This document shows, piece by piece, positions 11,531-23,046 of a stretch of 64,000 nt of DNA. Numbering within the stretch: position 1 is the stretch's first letter; each line of letters opens with the position of its first letter. The DNA comes from Lepidodermella squamata (Eukaryota > Gastrotricha): assembly GCA_047495785.1 (NCBI GenBank), contig JBLDXI010000009.1, positions 4,712,001 through 4,776,000 of the forward strand, in the 5' to 3' direction. The notes under the pieces were generated by a model, which saw only the letters and a program-made list of their open reading frames with translations, was not told the origin of the DNA and searched no databases. Position numbers and translations under genes: made by a program.

Positions 11531-13847
11531 CTATTTTTAGTATTCTCTAAAAACCTGTGTTGGATAAACGAAGCGCTCAGATGGCAAAAAAACCTGCGGA
11601 TTCGAAACTAATATTTCTTCGAAAGATCTAAATTGGATCAAATTCTGACAACAATCGGATTAAAATTTGATCAAATTTTGAGTCCCGATCTCAACTTGAT
11701 CTAAAGAATTTAAAAGATCATAAACTTTGCAGCAAAAATTTGATCTTAGCTAGGATCAAATTATGATCAAACAATATTTCAGAAAATAGCCATGATTTTC
11801 GGAAAATCGTATCGAATTCCCATTAATAGCTGTTTTTAAAGTAAAGCAAACCGCATGTTTTTTTACCAATATTGCAAAGAGGAATATCTGATATACTTTT
11901 ACCAGGTGTATTATTCCCACCTACCGGTATGTTCCTGTATTATATAGTTAACACGCAGCTTCCTTCATGATCTTCTGTTGATCGGCGCAGCAACTGCAAT
12001 TTATCGGCAATCATCTCTTGTTGTTTTTACACGGATCGCCGCGCGCGTGTATGTGTGAGTTACTGTTGGAATGATTATCAGGTGGGCGGAAAAAAGCGAC
12101 TGGTACAGCCTTGTGATTCGGCTTTTCATGCGAACACACCGGTAGCTTTTAGCGTTCGCTGCTGGACAATACGGGCTTTCTTAATCTTCGTACAGCTGAT
12201 AGCTGATTGCTGATTATCCAATATTCAAAACATCGACGGAATCAAAACTGGATCAACTTTACTCGCATCTTGTATTATTATTTTCATATAATTCTTAATG
12301 TTTTATTTTTAAGAAATTCTGAATCTTCTTCGCCGCCCGAATTCAAGGTTAACAGGATTCAAGCGTTCTCTCATAGAGCAGAATTCAATTTTGAAATTCA
12401 AATTCCGAATTGACGAGAATTACTTTATTGAGGGTTACTATTTCATTGCAGTCATTCATTTTTTAAGCCTGGCTAATTATAGGACTGATGGCGCAATTAA
12501 ATCGAATGGATTAGCTTGGATGATTGAAAAAAATCAACCGTCTTCGAAACGGGGAAATAAAAATCAGGAATATTCTTTTGAAAGTCCCCTATTTGTTGTT
12601 TTTCGATTTCTCCATTGTTGGCTGAAAACTGAATTTATACTCGGTAATTGGCTAACTTAACTCATGACTCCGCTTTTGAATTTTATTACATGTATAGCGT
12701 AGAATAGCACTATAAAGTGAGGGGGCTTGTCAAATAACTCCATTTGCCCTTAATAATGTCAATTTTATACGATTACTCACTCACGCCAAAATCACATTCG
12801 TAGTAATCGCCTGAGCGGTTCACACTACCATGTACTCATGGAAATGATGAGAAAAATGCGAATTTTTTTCCGCCCCAACGGTCATTAACCAAATAATAGA
12901 GACACATCATCGCGCACGCGTGACTGTCCGGCCGCAGAGTCTTGACGACTTCGCTAAACCAAATTTATTCGCAAATAAAAAATGTAGCTTGGTCAACAGT
13001 ATTAGCAGCAGCAGCTCCGTCTTGCCTATATTCCATGATGGAAAAATCGATCTGGCACATTTTTCTCGCGAAAAATTGAAAGTCACGCGATAAGAATTGC
13101 AACCTCCGCCCCGATAAATCTCTGTGGAATAAATTTCACGCTGGCCATCAACAGCTTGGCAACCCTTGAGGAATTACCCGTTATTATTACGTTAAAACCC
13201 GGGAAAAAACGAGGAAAAAAACGTTTGACTGCCAAACTTTTTTAAGTGGCTCGAATTTTCAAACAACCTATTTCCGCGCAATTTATTTTTCTATACCCCG
13301 CCGATTTATTGATCTCAGGTAATTGAATTAGTTGATCGCTTGGGATTGTTAAAAATCGCGCAACCTATTACACTCATCTCATGGTCTCAAGTGGTCAAAC
13401 GCGCGGGTAATGGATAATAAATTTCCGCTGTTTCCCTCTTCATTTTCGCGATATTTCCTAGAATTAATAGTTTATATTGCTCAGGAGAAGCCAATAGCTC
13501 ACAGCGTATAGGATGAAACGCAAATAAAGATCGATTTTTTAATTGTTAGGAATGTTAGCATGGCAAACAAGGTATTGACGTGTAAATAAAACAGCCCCCA
13601 CCCTCTCATCATCTTTTCACTCCATTAATTTTTGCAGAATTTTCCCGATTTTGGCAATTTAAACAAGCTTTACCCACGCGAAGGATCAAATATGCTTTAA
13701 TCATCATTAAATTTTAAAATCATCATACTAAAAAATTAATTTGACGTTTTGACCTCACATTTCGCGCTGGATATTGCAGTACACGAGTTTCAACGGAAAA
13801 ATTCGTTTTTTTAGAATTTTCATCGCTTTTTAAAAGCTACTATCAAA
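11531..13847. other. Intergenic region, probable shared promoter area
   Basis: Lies between the start-proximal exon of the minus-strand transporter and the plus-strand peptide gene. It must contain the missing first transporter exon and the promoters of both genes. A GATCAAA-rich patch occupies about 11635-11775. Open frames at 12207-12660 show no domain or splice context and are not called. Confidence 0.5.
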
Positions 13848-14213
13848 ATGTCGAACTCATCGAAAAAAATGATCTCGCTGCTGTTTATTGGAGCCATCAT
13901 TGTCGCTGCAAGTGCCTGGCCGAGCAATGGCAAGGAACGCCGCAGCATCTGGGACAAGCGGAACGATGATGCTCTCAACGCGTTGTTGGAATCGATTGGC
14001 GACAAAGCTGAGCTAGATTCGGCCACTCTCAATGCTTGCAAACGTTGTTTCGGGGTAAGTCACATATTTTAATATTATTTCTTAAATTATAAGAATATTT
14101 TTTAGTCTAACATGAAGGGCAAGCGGACGAAGCTGTGCGCTGAAATGAACCCGCGAGATCGCATCAACTTTATCCGCCCGTTCTGCGCTGATGAGGTGTC
14201 TGTAATCGTCTAA
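13848..14213 (+). CDS. Short secreted four-cysteine peptide precursor
   Basis: Two exons, 13848-14054 and 14106-14213, joined over a 51-bp GT-AG intron in phase 0, encode 104 residues. The N-terminus has a clear signal peptide ('MISLLFIGAIIVAASAW' core) followed by a dibasic site in 'GKERRS' that a prohormone convertase could cut. The C-terminal half is charged and holds four cysteines (CKRC near residue 65, then one in each of 'TKLCAEM' and 'RPFCADE'), enough for two disulfides. A poly(A) signal AATAAA follows at about 14312. The arrangement suggests a peptide hormone or other small secreted factor. I do not recognise the family, so no function is assigned. Confidence 0.75.
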
Positions 14214-15301
14214 GGCGATCTCTTTAGCTCTTATCTGATATAAGATGTACGATTCTCTATATTACGCCACATTCGCTGTAGCAGTTTTTGTATTGAAATA
14301 ATTAGAAAATCAATAAAGCAATTAGCTTCAAAATGTGTACATGAGCTGAGACATCATTTTTCCAAAGTGGAATAGAGCTTTTCAAACCTAAATTTAAAAG
14401 TAACGTTGAACTCACGGTTAGCATAATAACCTTATAATTTCTCCCACCAGCGTACTTTATTCCCTCCGAAGGGACATTTGAGGGTCTTGGCAGAGTTCGG
14501 CTTACAATGACTATTTGGCCTAATCATCCTCATGTATCGGTCTTCGTGTGTACTTATCCCTGGGATACTTTTCAAAGCATTGTTCAGCGTAAATCTTTGA
14601 TATGAAGATGGCAAGGTCGGTACTCAGCAGCTGAGAAAGCAGCTTGGCGGTGGTAGAGCTCAACGACTTATTCTGTGCAAGAGTTGAGAGTGACCATGGC
14701 GCTATTCCTCCCGAAGGTAGCCCAATGTTCAGTCCTGATGTCCACAATATGGGAACCTGTCGGGCAGTTATTTGATTCTTCATTTGTCAAGCTGCAAGTT
14801 GCCTCTCTTGGAATCCAACAACTATTGAGCAAATAAATGACAAGTAACGGAGAACCTCGCCAAGGCTAATTTCCGCGTTACAATGGATCAGTTGATCCCC
14901 AGTGCGTTTTTTTAACAAAATCAGAAGAACACCCAGCTTCAATCCAATGATGCATCCACAACATACTTTATTTCAGGTATATTCAGGTAAATAATGGTAT
15001 TTTTAGATTGAAATACCGAATATTATGGATAATGATAGCAAAATTATCAGCGTGAAGATTGAAAATTGATTCATACGACATTCTTGTTGACAATCAGAAG
15101 CAAGCATGCTATTCTGCTGGAATAGAAATAAGATTATAGACCTACAGAACCCATTCTGTAAGTCAATATCCATTAAAACGATATATAGTTGATGGTAATC
15201 ACCATAAGCACTTCAGATAATAGTAATAAAATATATAACTGAACGCTTTCCACTTGGGAACAAGGACGATACATTCCTTTACTCATCCATTCTGCCGCTG
15301 T
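14214..15301. other. Intergenic stretch
   Basis: Contains the 3' end of the preceding peptide gene. Two overlapping minus-strand open frames at 14432-14783 have no recognisable domain, start context or splice signals. Nothing else is supportable. Confidence 0.45.
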
Positions 15302-15740
15302 TTAGCGCCTTTTAGGCTTCACTACGACGTGGTGGAGGCTTCGGCTGCTGGGCTCAGCTTCGTGGAGGAAGGTTCGGCTGCTTGGCTGAGCTTCAGCTTC
15401 GTGGAGGAAGGTTCGGCTGCTTGGCTGAGCCTCAGGTTCATGGAGGAAGGTTCGGCTGCTTGGCTGAGCTTCAGCTTCGTGGAGGAAGGTTCGGCTGCTT
15501 GGCTGAGCCTCAGCTTCGTGGAGGAAGGTTCGACTGCTTGGTTGAGCTTCAGCTTCTTCTTCTTGAAGGAAGGTTCGGCTGCTTGGTTGAGCTTCAGCTT
15601 GCTCGCTTTCGGCATCAACGCATGCGAAAATTGCCGATGAAACCTGAAAGAATTGTGATATACCAATTTATCAGCTCACTAGTGACTTTAGACTAGCCAC
15701 GACATACCAAAAGAGCGAGGACCGCGGCGTGCTTCATCAT
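15302..15740 (-). CDS. Secreted tandem-repeat peptide precursor (seven 13-residue units)
   Basis: Two minus-strand exons, 15708-15740 and 15302-15643, join in phase 0 over a 64-bp GT-AG intron (GTATGT...TTTCAG) to give 124 residues. The short first exon starts ATG-ATG and, with the start of exon 2, makes a signal peptide ('MMKHAAVLALL' then 'VSSAIFACVDA'). The rest is a tandem array of a 13-residue unit with consensus 'EAQPSSRTFLHEA': six good copies and one degenerate copy, ending in 'VVVKPKRR'. The signal peptide supplied by a separate exon in exactly this frame is the main reason to prefer it over the other open frames across the array. The layout resembles a multi-copy peptide precursor with acidic Glu-Ala spacers, but there are no dibasic sites between units, so a structural or mucosal repeat protein is equally possible. 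I recognise no family. Confidence 0.7.
15353..15601. repeat. 39-bp coding minisatellite
   Basis: Direct repeats with a 39-bp period, differing by single substitutions and one 9-bp insertion-like variant near 15555. On the minus strand they encode the 13-residue units of the secreted repeat protein. The period being a multiple of three leaves several frames open on both strands. Confidence 0.9.
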
Positions 15741-16544
15741 GGTTGTAATATAGGTTGGATGTATAATACAAAAAATTAATATATTTTACAAGGGAAAAGG
15801 AGCGAATGAACTTGCTTGCGATGTTCCTCTCGATAAGCACTTGGACGGGCTGGGCAAATATACGCTACCGTCAAACATAGCTAGCATCAAATATGCGGCA
15901 ATAACAACGGCTGATTATACCGTTAATTACCATGTGACTTTCTCCTACGTCTACGAGCCGTCAACGCCTTGACAGAATACATTTTTGCACTCAGAGCAAT
16001 AATAATAATTAACGATCGCATTACCAGTAAGCGTTAGGCAACCATTTCTTGAAAATTATTAAGAAAATCCTCACAGAGAACGCAGTGCGATCATCGTAGA
16101 CGTCAGACTTGATACCTTGTTGAAACTAATAGAAAGGACGAAATTGTCGAAAATCACCCTAAGCTGGTTCTAATGAGTTTTATCCAGTATTCAGGGGTCA
16201 AGATTCCGTGAAGCCGTATTTAATTGTTTTAATTTAAAATTTCATTTCATTTTATAAACGGAGAACATCTCCAAGTAACTCAAGTAACTTGACCTCATTG
16301 ACAGATTGCTCGCCACTTCTTTCAAACCGCGGCTCTCCCGTCGGTGCGGGGGCACACGTGTAAACTACGCTATCTCCATTGCGAACTTGAAGCAAGTGTT
16401 TCAACTTGTACCCATGTTCCGAAATGTCCTTTTTCCAACGACTTCGGCCTGTGAGCACCTGTTTTTTATCGTAATTTTGTGGTAACGTTTGAATCGCGCC
16501 TTTTCTATAGTTCTTCAAATTCCCAACCAAAGTAGCCTTTTACT
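15741..16544. other. Intergenic stretch
   Basis: Promoter side of the repeat-peptide gene and 3' side of the next channel gene. A minus-strand frame at 16252-16530 has no recognisable domain. No other feature seen. Confidence 0.45.
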
Positions 16545-17945
16545 TCAAACAAATTTGTAACCAATACTTGATAATGAAGTGCTCATAGCAACCGAATCCT
16601 CGCGAATCATAGCAGAAAAGAAGGCGATGTTCAAAATGATAACAAAGCTCACTGAAAAGCAGAAGACAACGCAGTCGATGAAGTTCATTTTTTCCATCTT
16701 TAGCCCAAGGCAGCTAATTGTTTTGCTAGTGTCTAAACGAGACAATCTAGCTATACGGCATGATATTAGCATGTAAATGGTTACGACAGTGCCAACGCAC
16801 ATATGAAGGCCTAGATAATAGTCGAGGAGAACAGGCTCTGAAGTTTTGGGTAGGCTAGTCGTGAAAGAAGACTGAGCCACGCCGAACGCTAAATATACTG
16901 TTATAGCGAAACTTGCCCTATCTGGCATTTTAGCCGGCATGAAAAACGACGACAGCATTAGAATAATCAAAAGAATTGTTGGTAAAATGATAGTTATCGT
17001 ATAGAACTGCGGCCGTCTGCGAAACGTGAGGTGGCATGTAGCAGTCGAGAATTTGTCAGTGTACGAAGCGTAGCATTTTGTGGCTAGGAACCGCCAAATT
17101 TCCGAGTCATCGATAAACTGGCCAGTTCTAAGTATAAGATAGTCAACGTAGGTGATGTTGACGAAATTAGAATATCCGGCGATCTCGATCGAACAAGTTT
17201 GTTCGTCGAATGGGAAATGTTGGAAGCTGGTTGGATATTAAAAGCAATCGGACCAAAGTTTGACAAAGAAAAAGCTTACTCTAAGGAGCATGACGAATCA
17301 AGGCGGTTTTTGACTGCGATTTCGGCAATTCCTTCTTCATTCACCGCGATTTTTCCATCACCAGACCTTGAATAAACGTTTCTGATTTTTTAACTCAGTG
17401 AAAACTCAAATGAGGATGTGTTTACCTTTCAACGGAATACGTATCCGAGAAGCTGTTCATGTGAAGAAGAAGAGGATGGAACATGTCCTCCTTGCGGAAG
17501 GTGCAAAATTTCAAAGAGGACCGATTTCGGTATCTTTGAAATAGAGAATTTATTTCATCATCTCCAAAGTCATCGATTCCTGACCAGACTGCGCATGGAG
17601 GCAGTTGCCAGCGACTTTTCAAGTCAACCTGAACCGAGAAGCTGGAAGGGAATTAGTTAATTTCTGCTAGCACTTTTATAAAAAGTCATCAAACATCTGT
17701 GATAGATCGTCGATATCGATGAATTTTGTCAGAACGAAACTAAGGCTGACATCGATAACACTGCTGTTGTCGTTCAATAATGGAATGGCTCTTGAGCTTC
17801 GAAGATAAGGACAATTCGCAGCTAGGAAATCGCAAAATTCGTCCTCTGGAGATTCCGCAGGCAAAGCTTGGTATTTAGCTGTTCCTGAGCTGACTACATT
17901 AAGCTGGAAAGCTGCAAAAGATGCAATAATAAAACCAGCCATCAT
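16545..17945 (-). CDS. Divergent pentameric ligand-gated ion channel subunit with canonical Cys-loop
   Basis: Subunit of a Cys-loop-type receptor channel. Four exons (17695-17945, 17426-17641, 17280-17366 and 16545-17226) join in phases 2, 2 and 2 to give 411 residues. Features in order: signal peptide; the conserved helix-strand sequence 'KFIDIDDLSQ' continuing across intron 1 into 'RWQLPPC'; 'LLHMNSFSD'; the Cys-loop, split by intron 3, with 13 residues between cysteines and ending 'HFPFDEQTC'; M1; M2 beginning 'MPDRASFAITVYLAF'; M3; a very short loop; and M4. Intron 2 is in the same place and phase as the single intron of the eleven channel genes downstream. Introns 1 and 3 are extra. It has lost several residues conserved in those genes and looks like an outlier or older relative of the cluster. 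Confidence 0.82.
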
Positions 17946-18129
17946 ATCTGTCAGAGATTGGTGCTATTTTTGCATGTAAAGGCTGCGTACCTCACAGCGC
18001 AGAAAGTCAATTTCCGAACAAATAAACTTGTGACGTAATAAACAAACAACAGAACTGAAAATCGATTGTGTTATTGTTAAAACCTGCCCTCCTGATACCA
18101 TAATAAATTTAGCTGTTTTACTCATCGAA

Positions 18130-19047
18130 TATTCCCACATACGCATGGTTAAATTTTGCCATGGAGAAACACATGTTTCTCTATGGTTAGAAATATTTCT
18201 CTATGGCTTGAAACTACCACAAATTTGGGCAGCATTTTGCTCAGAATTAGCCTCAAAACCCCCATAAAACGCATTTTCTCGAGAATCGTAGGAAAGTCAC
18301 AGAAAGAGCGAAAACCTCAATTTTATTTAAAAGCAATTTCACGTGCAAAGAAACAAATTTGACAAAATGAGGCGAAATGAGGCGAAAAACGAGGTCGTCG
18401 AAATCTCTTGCTGGCAGCTGTCGCGAGTCGCGATGCAGATCCGGGTTTCCCTCCTGATTCGCGGTTTTGAGCGACAACGCAGAAATTCAGCGACTAGCCA
18501 TAGCAACATTAGACGCGACAATAACTGGTTTCTCGGCGAGTCTTCGACCGGCAAAATTGACCCAAATCCATGGATTAATTTCCGCCGCGACCTGAATACC
18601 ATCAGATACCATGCAGCGAGCTCGGATGGTTTTTATTGTTGTCAGTCTTCATCCAGACGGCGCGATGCATTGATTTCTGTGCGAAACCGGCTTGCAATCG
18701 GTTTGAGTGGCTTCTTCATCGAGGCAACGAGTTGTTCGTTTCCAGAATTGGCTTGATGATCGGGGCTTGATATCGGCGCTCTGTTCCATGAATCTTGACT
18801 ACTGATGCTTCGGCCAGCCGGAGAGCATGTAAATTTCGACGACGAATGAGGGTTGACCAAAAATCAAGTTGCAAACAAGAAAAAATTCGCCGAATGAAAA
18901 GTGTATTTCGTTTTCAAACGAAGAATTTGTTTCGTGAAATTTTAAGTTGGATGTTTTATTTTCTCGAAATGATTATCCTGAAATCACCCCTATGAACCCA
19001 TTGCACCCTTTTGTGGAGCCTAGGAGTGTTATGCGTATGTGGGAATA
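18130..19047. mobile_element. TIR element with TA target site (mariner-like MITE)
   Basis: The ends carry perfect 15-bp inverted repeats, TTCCCACATACGCAT at 18132-18146 and its complement at 19031-19045, each flanked by TA. Subterminal CCATGGAGAAA-type palindromic motifs occur near both ends. The inside has open frames but no transposase signature, so this reads as a non-autonomous element of about 914 bp. TA flanks fit the Tc1/mariner superfamily. Confidence 0.6.
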
Positions 19048-19720
19048 GGATTACTCTATGGCAAACCATGGAGAAATATAATTTCCCCCCTCTCTGGAAC
19101 CCCTCGATTCGTTTGAAAGAATCGCGTGCTACCAAGTACCACTAAATGCTGTCATATCGACCATCAAAGCAACAAGTAGTTGGAATTTGCCTCCGCAAAC
19201 TTGGCCTAAGATGCATATGGGATAGTTTTTAATTCATTTCCTGAATTTGAATTTGAGTTTTCGGAGAAATTAACGATAAAGCTGTCGGTCCTCATGATAC
19301 CCTCCGAATGTCGCACACTGACGTTAACCCTTAGTCTTAGAAATCATTATTTGCTGCCTGATTTGCGACAAAACACAATCCCGCTCTGAGTATCGTCGAT
19401 CGATTCCCTGCACCATCGTCGCTTTTCTGTTATTCACCATCACAGCTGATGAAAAAATTGATTGACACGAGTCGCTTCTTACACAACGGCATCGCTTTAT
19501 GTCACAAATTCTCACCAAACCCCAACGGCAAGGCACGTGTAAGCGTCTTTGTGAGCCACCGGCGTTTGCAGCTGTCGAAGTACGCCATGAGTTGCCAATG
19601 CACGCTTCACAAAAACACAGCTCGTTACCAAGCAAAAGTTCACACCGAGTGCGTGTTTTACATGATCAAAGTTCACAAAGTTTTTATTCTGCGCGGATAA
19701 ACATCCCATAGAAAAACCCA
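19048..19720. other. Upstream region of lectin-kringle gene
   Basis: No gene or clear element recognised. Presumably contains the promoter and 5' UTR of the gene starting at 19721. Confidence 0.4.
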
Positions 19721-22700
19721 ATGATGGTTAGACACAAATTTGCACTAATTCTTTTCGACTTGACTGCCGCCGCGCTTTGCGTAAATGACGAGTGGCAAAC
19801 CGCCGAATTCCTAAAAGACGTCCTACCCTCAGTTGATCCGTACTACAGCTTAGACGTCGAGAAACAAGCTGACTGCGTGGCAGCTTGTTACAAAAACAAC
19901 GCTTATCAAGAATGCGATGCTTTCGCTTACAGTGCCTTGAAAAGGAGCTGCAAGTTGTATAGCCTATCGAATTCTTCAGTTTCTCCCATACCCGGGTCTC
20001 AAATTGAGTCAGATATCGACACTCGACACCAGATATTTTACAAAGTAACCTTGATATCTTGAAGCTTTTGCGATCGAGAAAACGCTAAATATTTCAGCGG
20101 AAATATTGCCCGTCCGATTGGATGGCAGATTTCGATACTTCGACATGCTACTTTGTTGATACGTCAACTGGCGCCGTAAATCGGGCCAATGCCTGGACGG
20201 CTTGTGAAAAACGATTCATGTCTCAGCTGGTCGTTTTTCGAAGTGATGCGCAACGCGATAATTTGTACCAGCTACTCAACGATAATTATGCAGCTGTTAA
20301 TCCTCAGGTGTTCTGGACAGGCTACAACCGTTTCACGCGCTCCTTCTGGAACCGCCAGCGCGAGGAATTGCCCGGATATATCAAGTTCTTTGCCGCGCCG
20401 ACGGAAGTTGACTACCCCGGGGCTTTCATAAAAGATACGAGCAAATATCCTTTTAATTCAGCATTAGATCCCTCAGTATGTGCCAATGTCTGCAGTGGAA
20501 GTTTGAAGGACCGCTGTACCGGTTTTGTGTGGGAGCGCTTGGCGAGAAAATGCTGGTTTATGCAGTCTGTACCATTATCGGTGAAAACAAGTGGCATGCT
20601 GACAAATTGGACTTACTATAGAATAGGTAAACTGATGCTTTTTGCGGCTTTGAAAAGTATCATAAACATCTTTCAATTCGTCAAAATTCAAATTCGTACT
20701 TGTGCAAGATGGAAATGTTTGCAAGATGTAAAATAAGGTGTAAAAGGGTTCCCATGTGGCTTTTTGGGTGTTCTTGCCTGTTTCTCTCGATGTGAGGCAT
20801 AAAGTACTCACTGTAACCAAGAAACTGAAGAAACCAAAGTTTGGAAAATTAGGAAAAATCAGAAGCTAAGATCTGTGATTTGGACCCATGATGCGATGCC
20901 GCTATACAATACAGGGATCTTTCTCTGGGAGTTGACTTGATTTCGGTTATGTATATTTTAGCCGGAAGACCTCGAATGAACGACATTCCAAGCACTGGAT
21001 TGCCAGGGAGAGACATGACGAGTGGCGCATTACCGGCTGGGACAAAACGATATCCGTGCCAGCAATACTGCCTAAGCCAGCTACAGTGCGTTATAGCTCA
21101 GTGGGTGCCTAGTGGCTGCTGGCCAAAATACGAGACTACATTGCAAATCGCCATAGATACTGCAGCGACTGTCCTCGCGAAAAACGGTGAGAAGATCCGT
21201 ATGTCGAAGCTGATATAACGGAACAAATATTCTCCTTTCAGATGTTATTCCTAATAATCCCTGCGCGGAGAATTTCCGCTACCGCGACAGTTGCTTACGA
21301 ATTTTCGGCCCCTCGGATCCTTTTCTTTTTGACAAAGCAAAAGACGTCTGTCGTTCCATCGGGGCACGCCTTACTATGTTAGCTCATTTTTCAGTCGATC
21401 AGAATACTCATACTCTGATTAAGGGTTGCTTTTATATATTGTCTGATTTAGCATCGAGGATGGACGTAAGTACAATGCGTTGGCTGCTTCTACTACGCTC
21501 TTCCCTAATTACTGGTTTTGGTATGACGGCCTCAACAATGGATCGATGTACATAACAAGCGAAGGATTACCTGTGAATGAAACTCTCCTTTTCGCCACAA
21601 CGTGAGAGATCTAAACAAATCTGATCTTATTGCATGGTAGATTTTTTTTAAACAGGCCCCCTAACAACGTAGTCGGCAACGCATTGTCTTCTCAATTTGA
21701 TTACGTTGACTCTCTCGTTTACGGCTACTCTCTTTTCTTACGGACCAACCCTGCTGCCACAACAGGGGCTGCTACGTTGTGTGAATTTCGTGAGTAGTTA
21801 TCAACCCCAAGCAATTATGCCGAATCTTGAATTTTTTGTTTGAAGCCGTCGCTGGCAATTGGCCTCTAAGCTGCCGATTCACGCCAACTGGCCGAGAATA
21901 CATGGGTTTCCTATCGACCACAGTGGACGGCAATTCCTGTAAAGACTGGTCTACAACTCCATTTGCGAGTAGCGCAATTCGTTTTGTCGACTTCACTGTT
22001 TCCCATAACTACTGCCGGAACCCAGACCCCTCTGTACTACCAACACCGTGGTGTTACGACTCAGTCTCGAATCTTCCGACATTGTGCTCAGAAATTCCCA
22101 TGTGTCGTAAGCCCTGCATAAGCCTAAAATTTATCAAGAATTTTCAAATGATGAATGATAGCTGAGTCGGATTGGGAGCCGAGTTTAGTGAAAATGATGG
22201 AAGATATGTATTTGGCCTATGCAGTCCTAAAGCCCAATTCACAGCTAGACGGCGATTTCAACTGGCATCCCTACAGTAAATGGTGGAAAGCTGTTCCTGT
22301 TTGCCAGCTTCGAATGCGCGAATGGTGTGAGATTTCGTTCAAGGACAGCTGTTACAAACATTACACAATTGCCTCAACCTATGATGAGGCCAAGGCAATC
22401 TGCCAGCTTAATGGATGGAATCTGCTGGAGATTAACTCGTTATCGGAGCAATATTTCATTCACAGCCACGTTTCATCTTTTGCACGTAACTATTTATCAT
22501 CTCGAAATACTTCGTTTTTTCATTCTTGTATGTAGGGAGACGGATGAAAGGCCATGACCAATATTCCTGGCTAGGGTTGAGCAACGCTGGCGGAAGCTGG
22601 AAGTGGGAATCGGGCGCTGCATTGAGTTATGCTAATTGGGACGCGGCTGGTAACCAAACCGTAACAAATACTCGGGGCGCGATTTCGACACAGGTTGGAA

Positions 22701-22780
22701 CTGGATCTGCAACTTGGTTTGCTGTGGATCCTACCAAGAAGCGATGGTTCTTCTGCGAGCTTGATTTAGCACCTAATTGA
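19721..22780 (+). CDS. Secreted mosaic protein: PAN/apple, C-type lectin and kringle domains
   Basis: Nine exons: 19721-20044, 20098-20626, 20962-21186, 21242-21401, 21452-21601, 21656-21789, 21846-22106, 22162-22485 and 22536-22780. The join gives 783 residues in one frame. Order: signal peptide; PAN/apple-like module ('QADCVAACYKNNAYQECDAF'); C-type lectin-like domain beginning 'YCPSDWMADF'; one or two further PAN-like modules ('VCANVCSGSLKDRCTGFVW', 'YPCQQYCLSQLQC'); second lectin domain (to 'TLCEF'); a kringle with all six cysteines and the hallmarks 'NYCRNPD' and 'PWCY'; third lectin domain ending 'WFFCELD'. No membrane segment follows, so it is probably secreted, perhaps a recognition or adhesion protein. 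The exon 4/5 join has no usable GT in phase; the best solution is a 50-bp GA-AG intron (21402-21451). The remaining introns are GT-AG, mostly 50-56 bp (one of 335 bp). Confidence 0.82.
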
Positions 22781-23046
22781 AGCAAAAGATTGAATAATCA
22801 CAATTTCTTAACAATCGACAAATTGTTTCCTTTTTGCTTAACGAATACATTATTATTGTCAGTTTTTAGTTTTTGCAAAGCCCTTTGACATTCTATATTA
22901 AGACTCTTTAGTAAGTGACACAATGATGTGAAAACTTTTAGTTGTAAAACCACCGAAACCAAGGATCAAAGTCTAATTGCTGTGAAAATTTTTGCCAATG
23001 ACAATTAGACATCACCGATTATCGGCTATGCTATGAATGACAATGT
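22781..23046. other. Convergent 3' flanks
   Basis: AT-rich spacer between the lectin-kringle gene and the minus-strand channel gene. No feature recognised. Confidence 0.5.

Noticed and set aside
12207-12660. Plus-strand frames of 68 and 89 residues
   Set aside because: No recognisable domain, low-complexity AT-rich DNA, no splice context.
14432-14783. Two overlapping minus-strand frames resembling a small protein
   Set aside because: No domain, no splice support, and the frames overlap each other.
15254-15640. Plus-strand and alternative minus-strand open frames over the 39-bp repeats
   Set aside because: A repeat period divisible by three keeps several frames open. Only the spliced minus-strand frame has a signal peptide, good splice sites and a proper start.
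18343-18756. 137-residue open frame inside the TA-flanked element
   Set aside because: No transposase motif or known domain; composition looks random. Treated as non-coding interior of a non-autonomous element.
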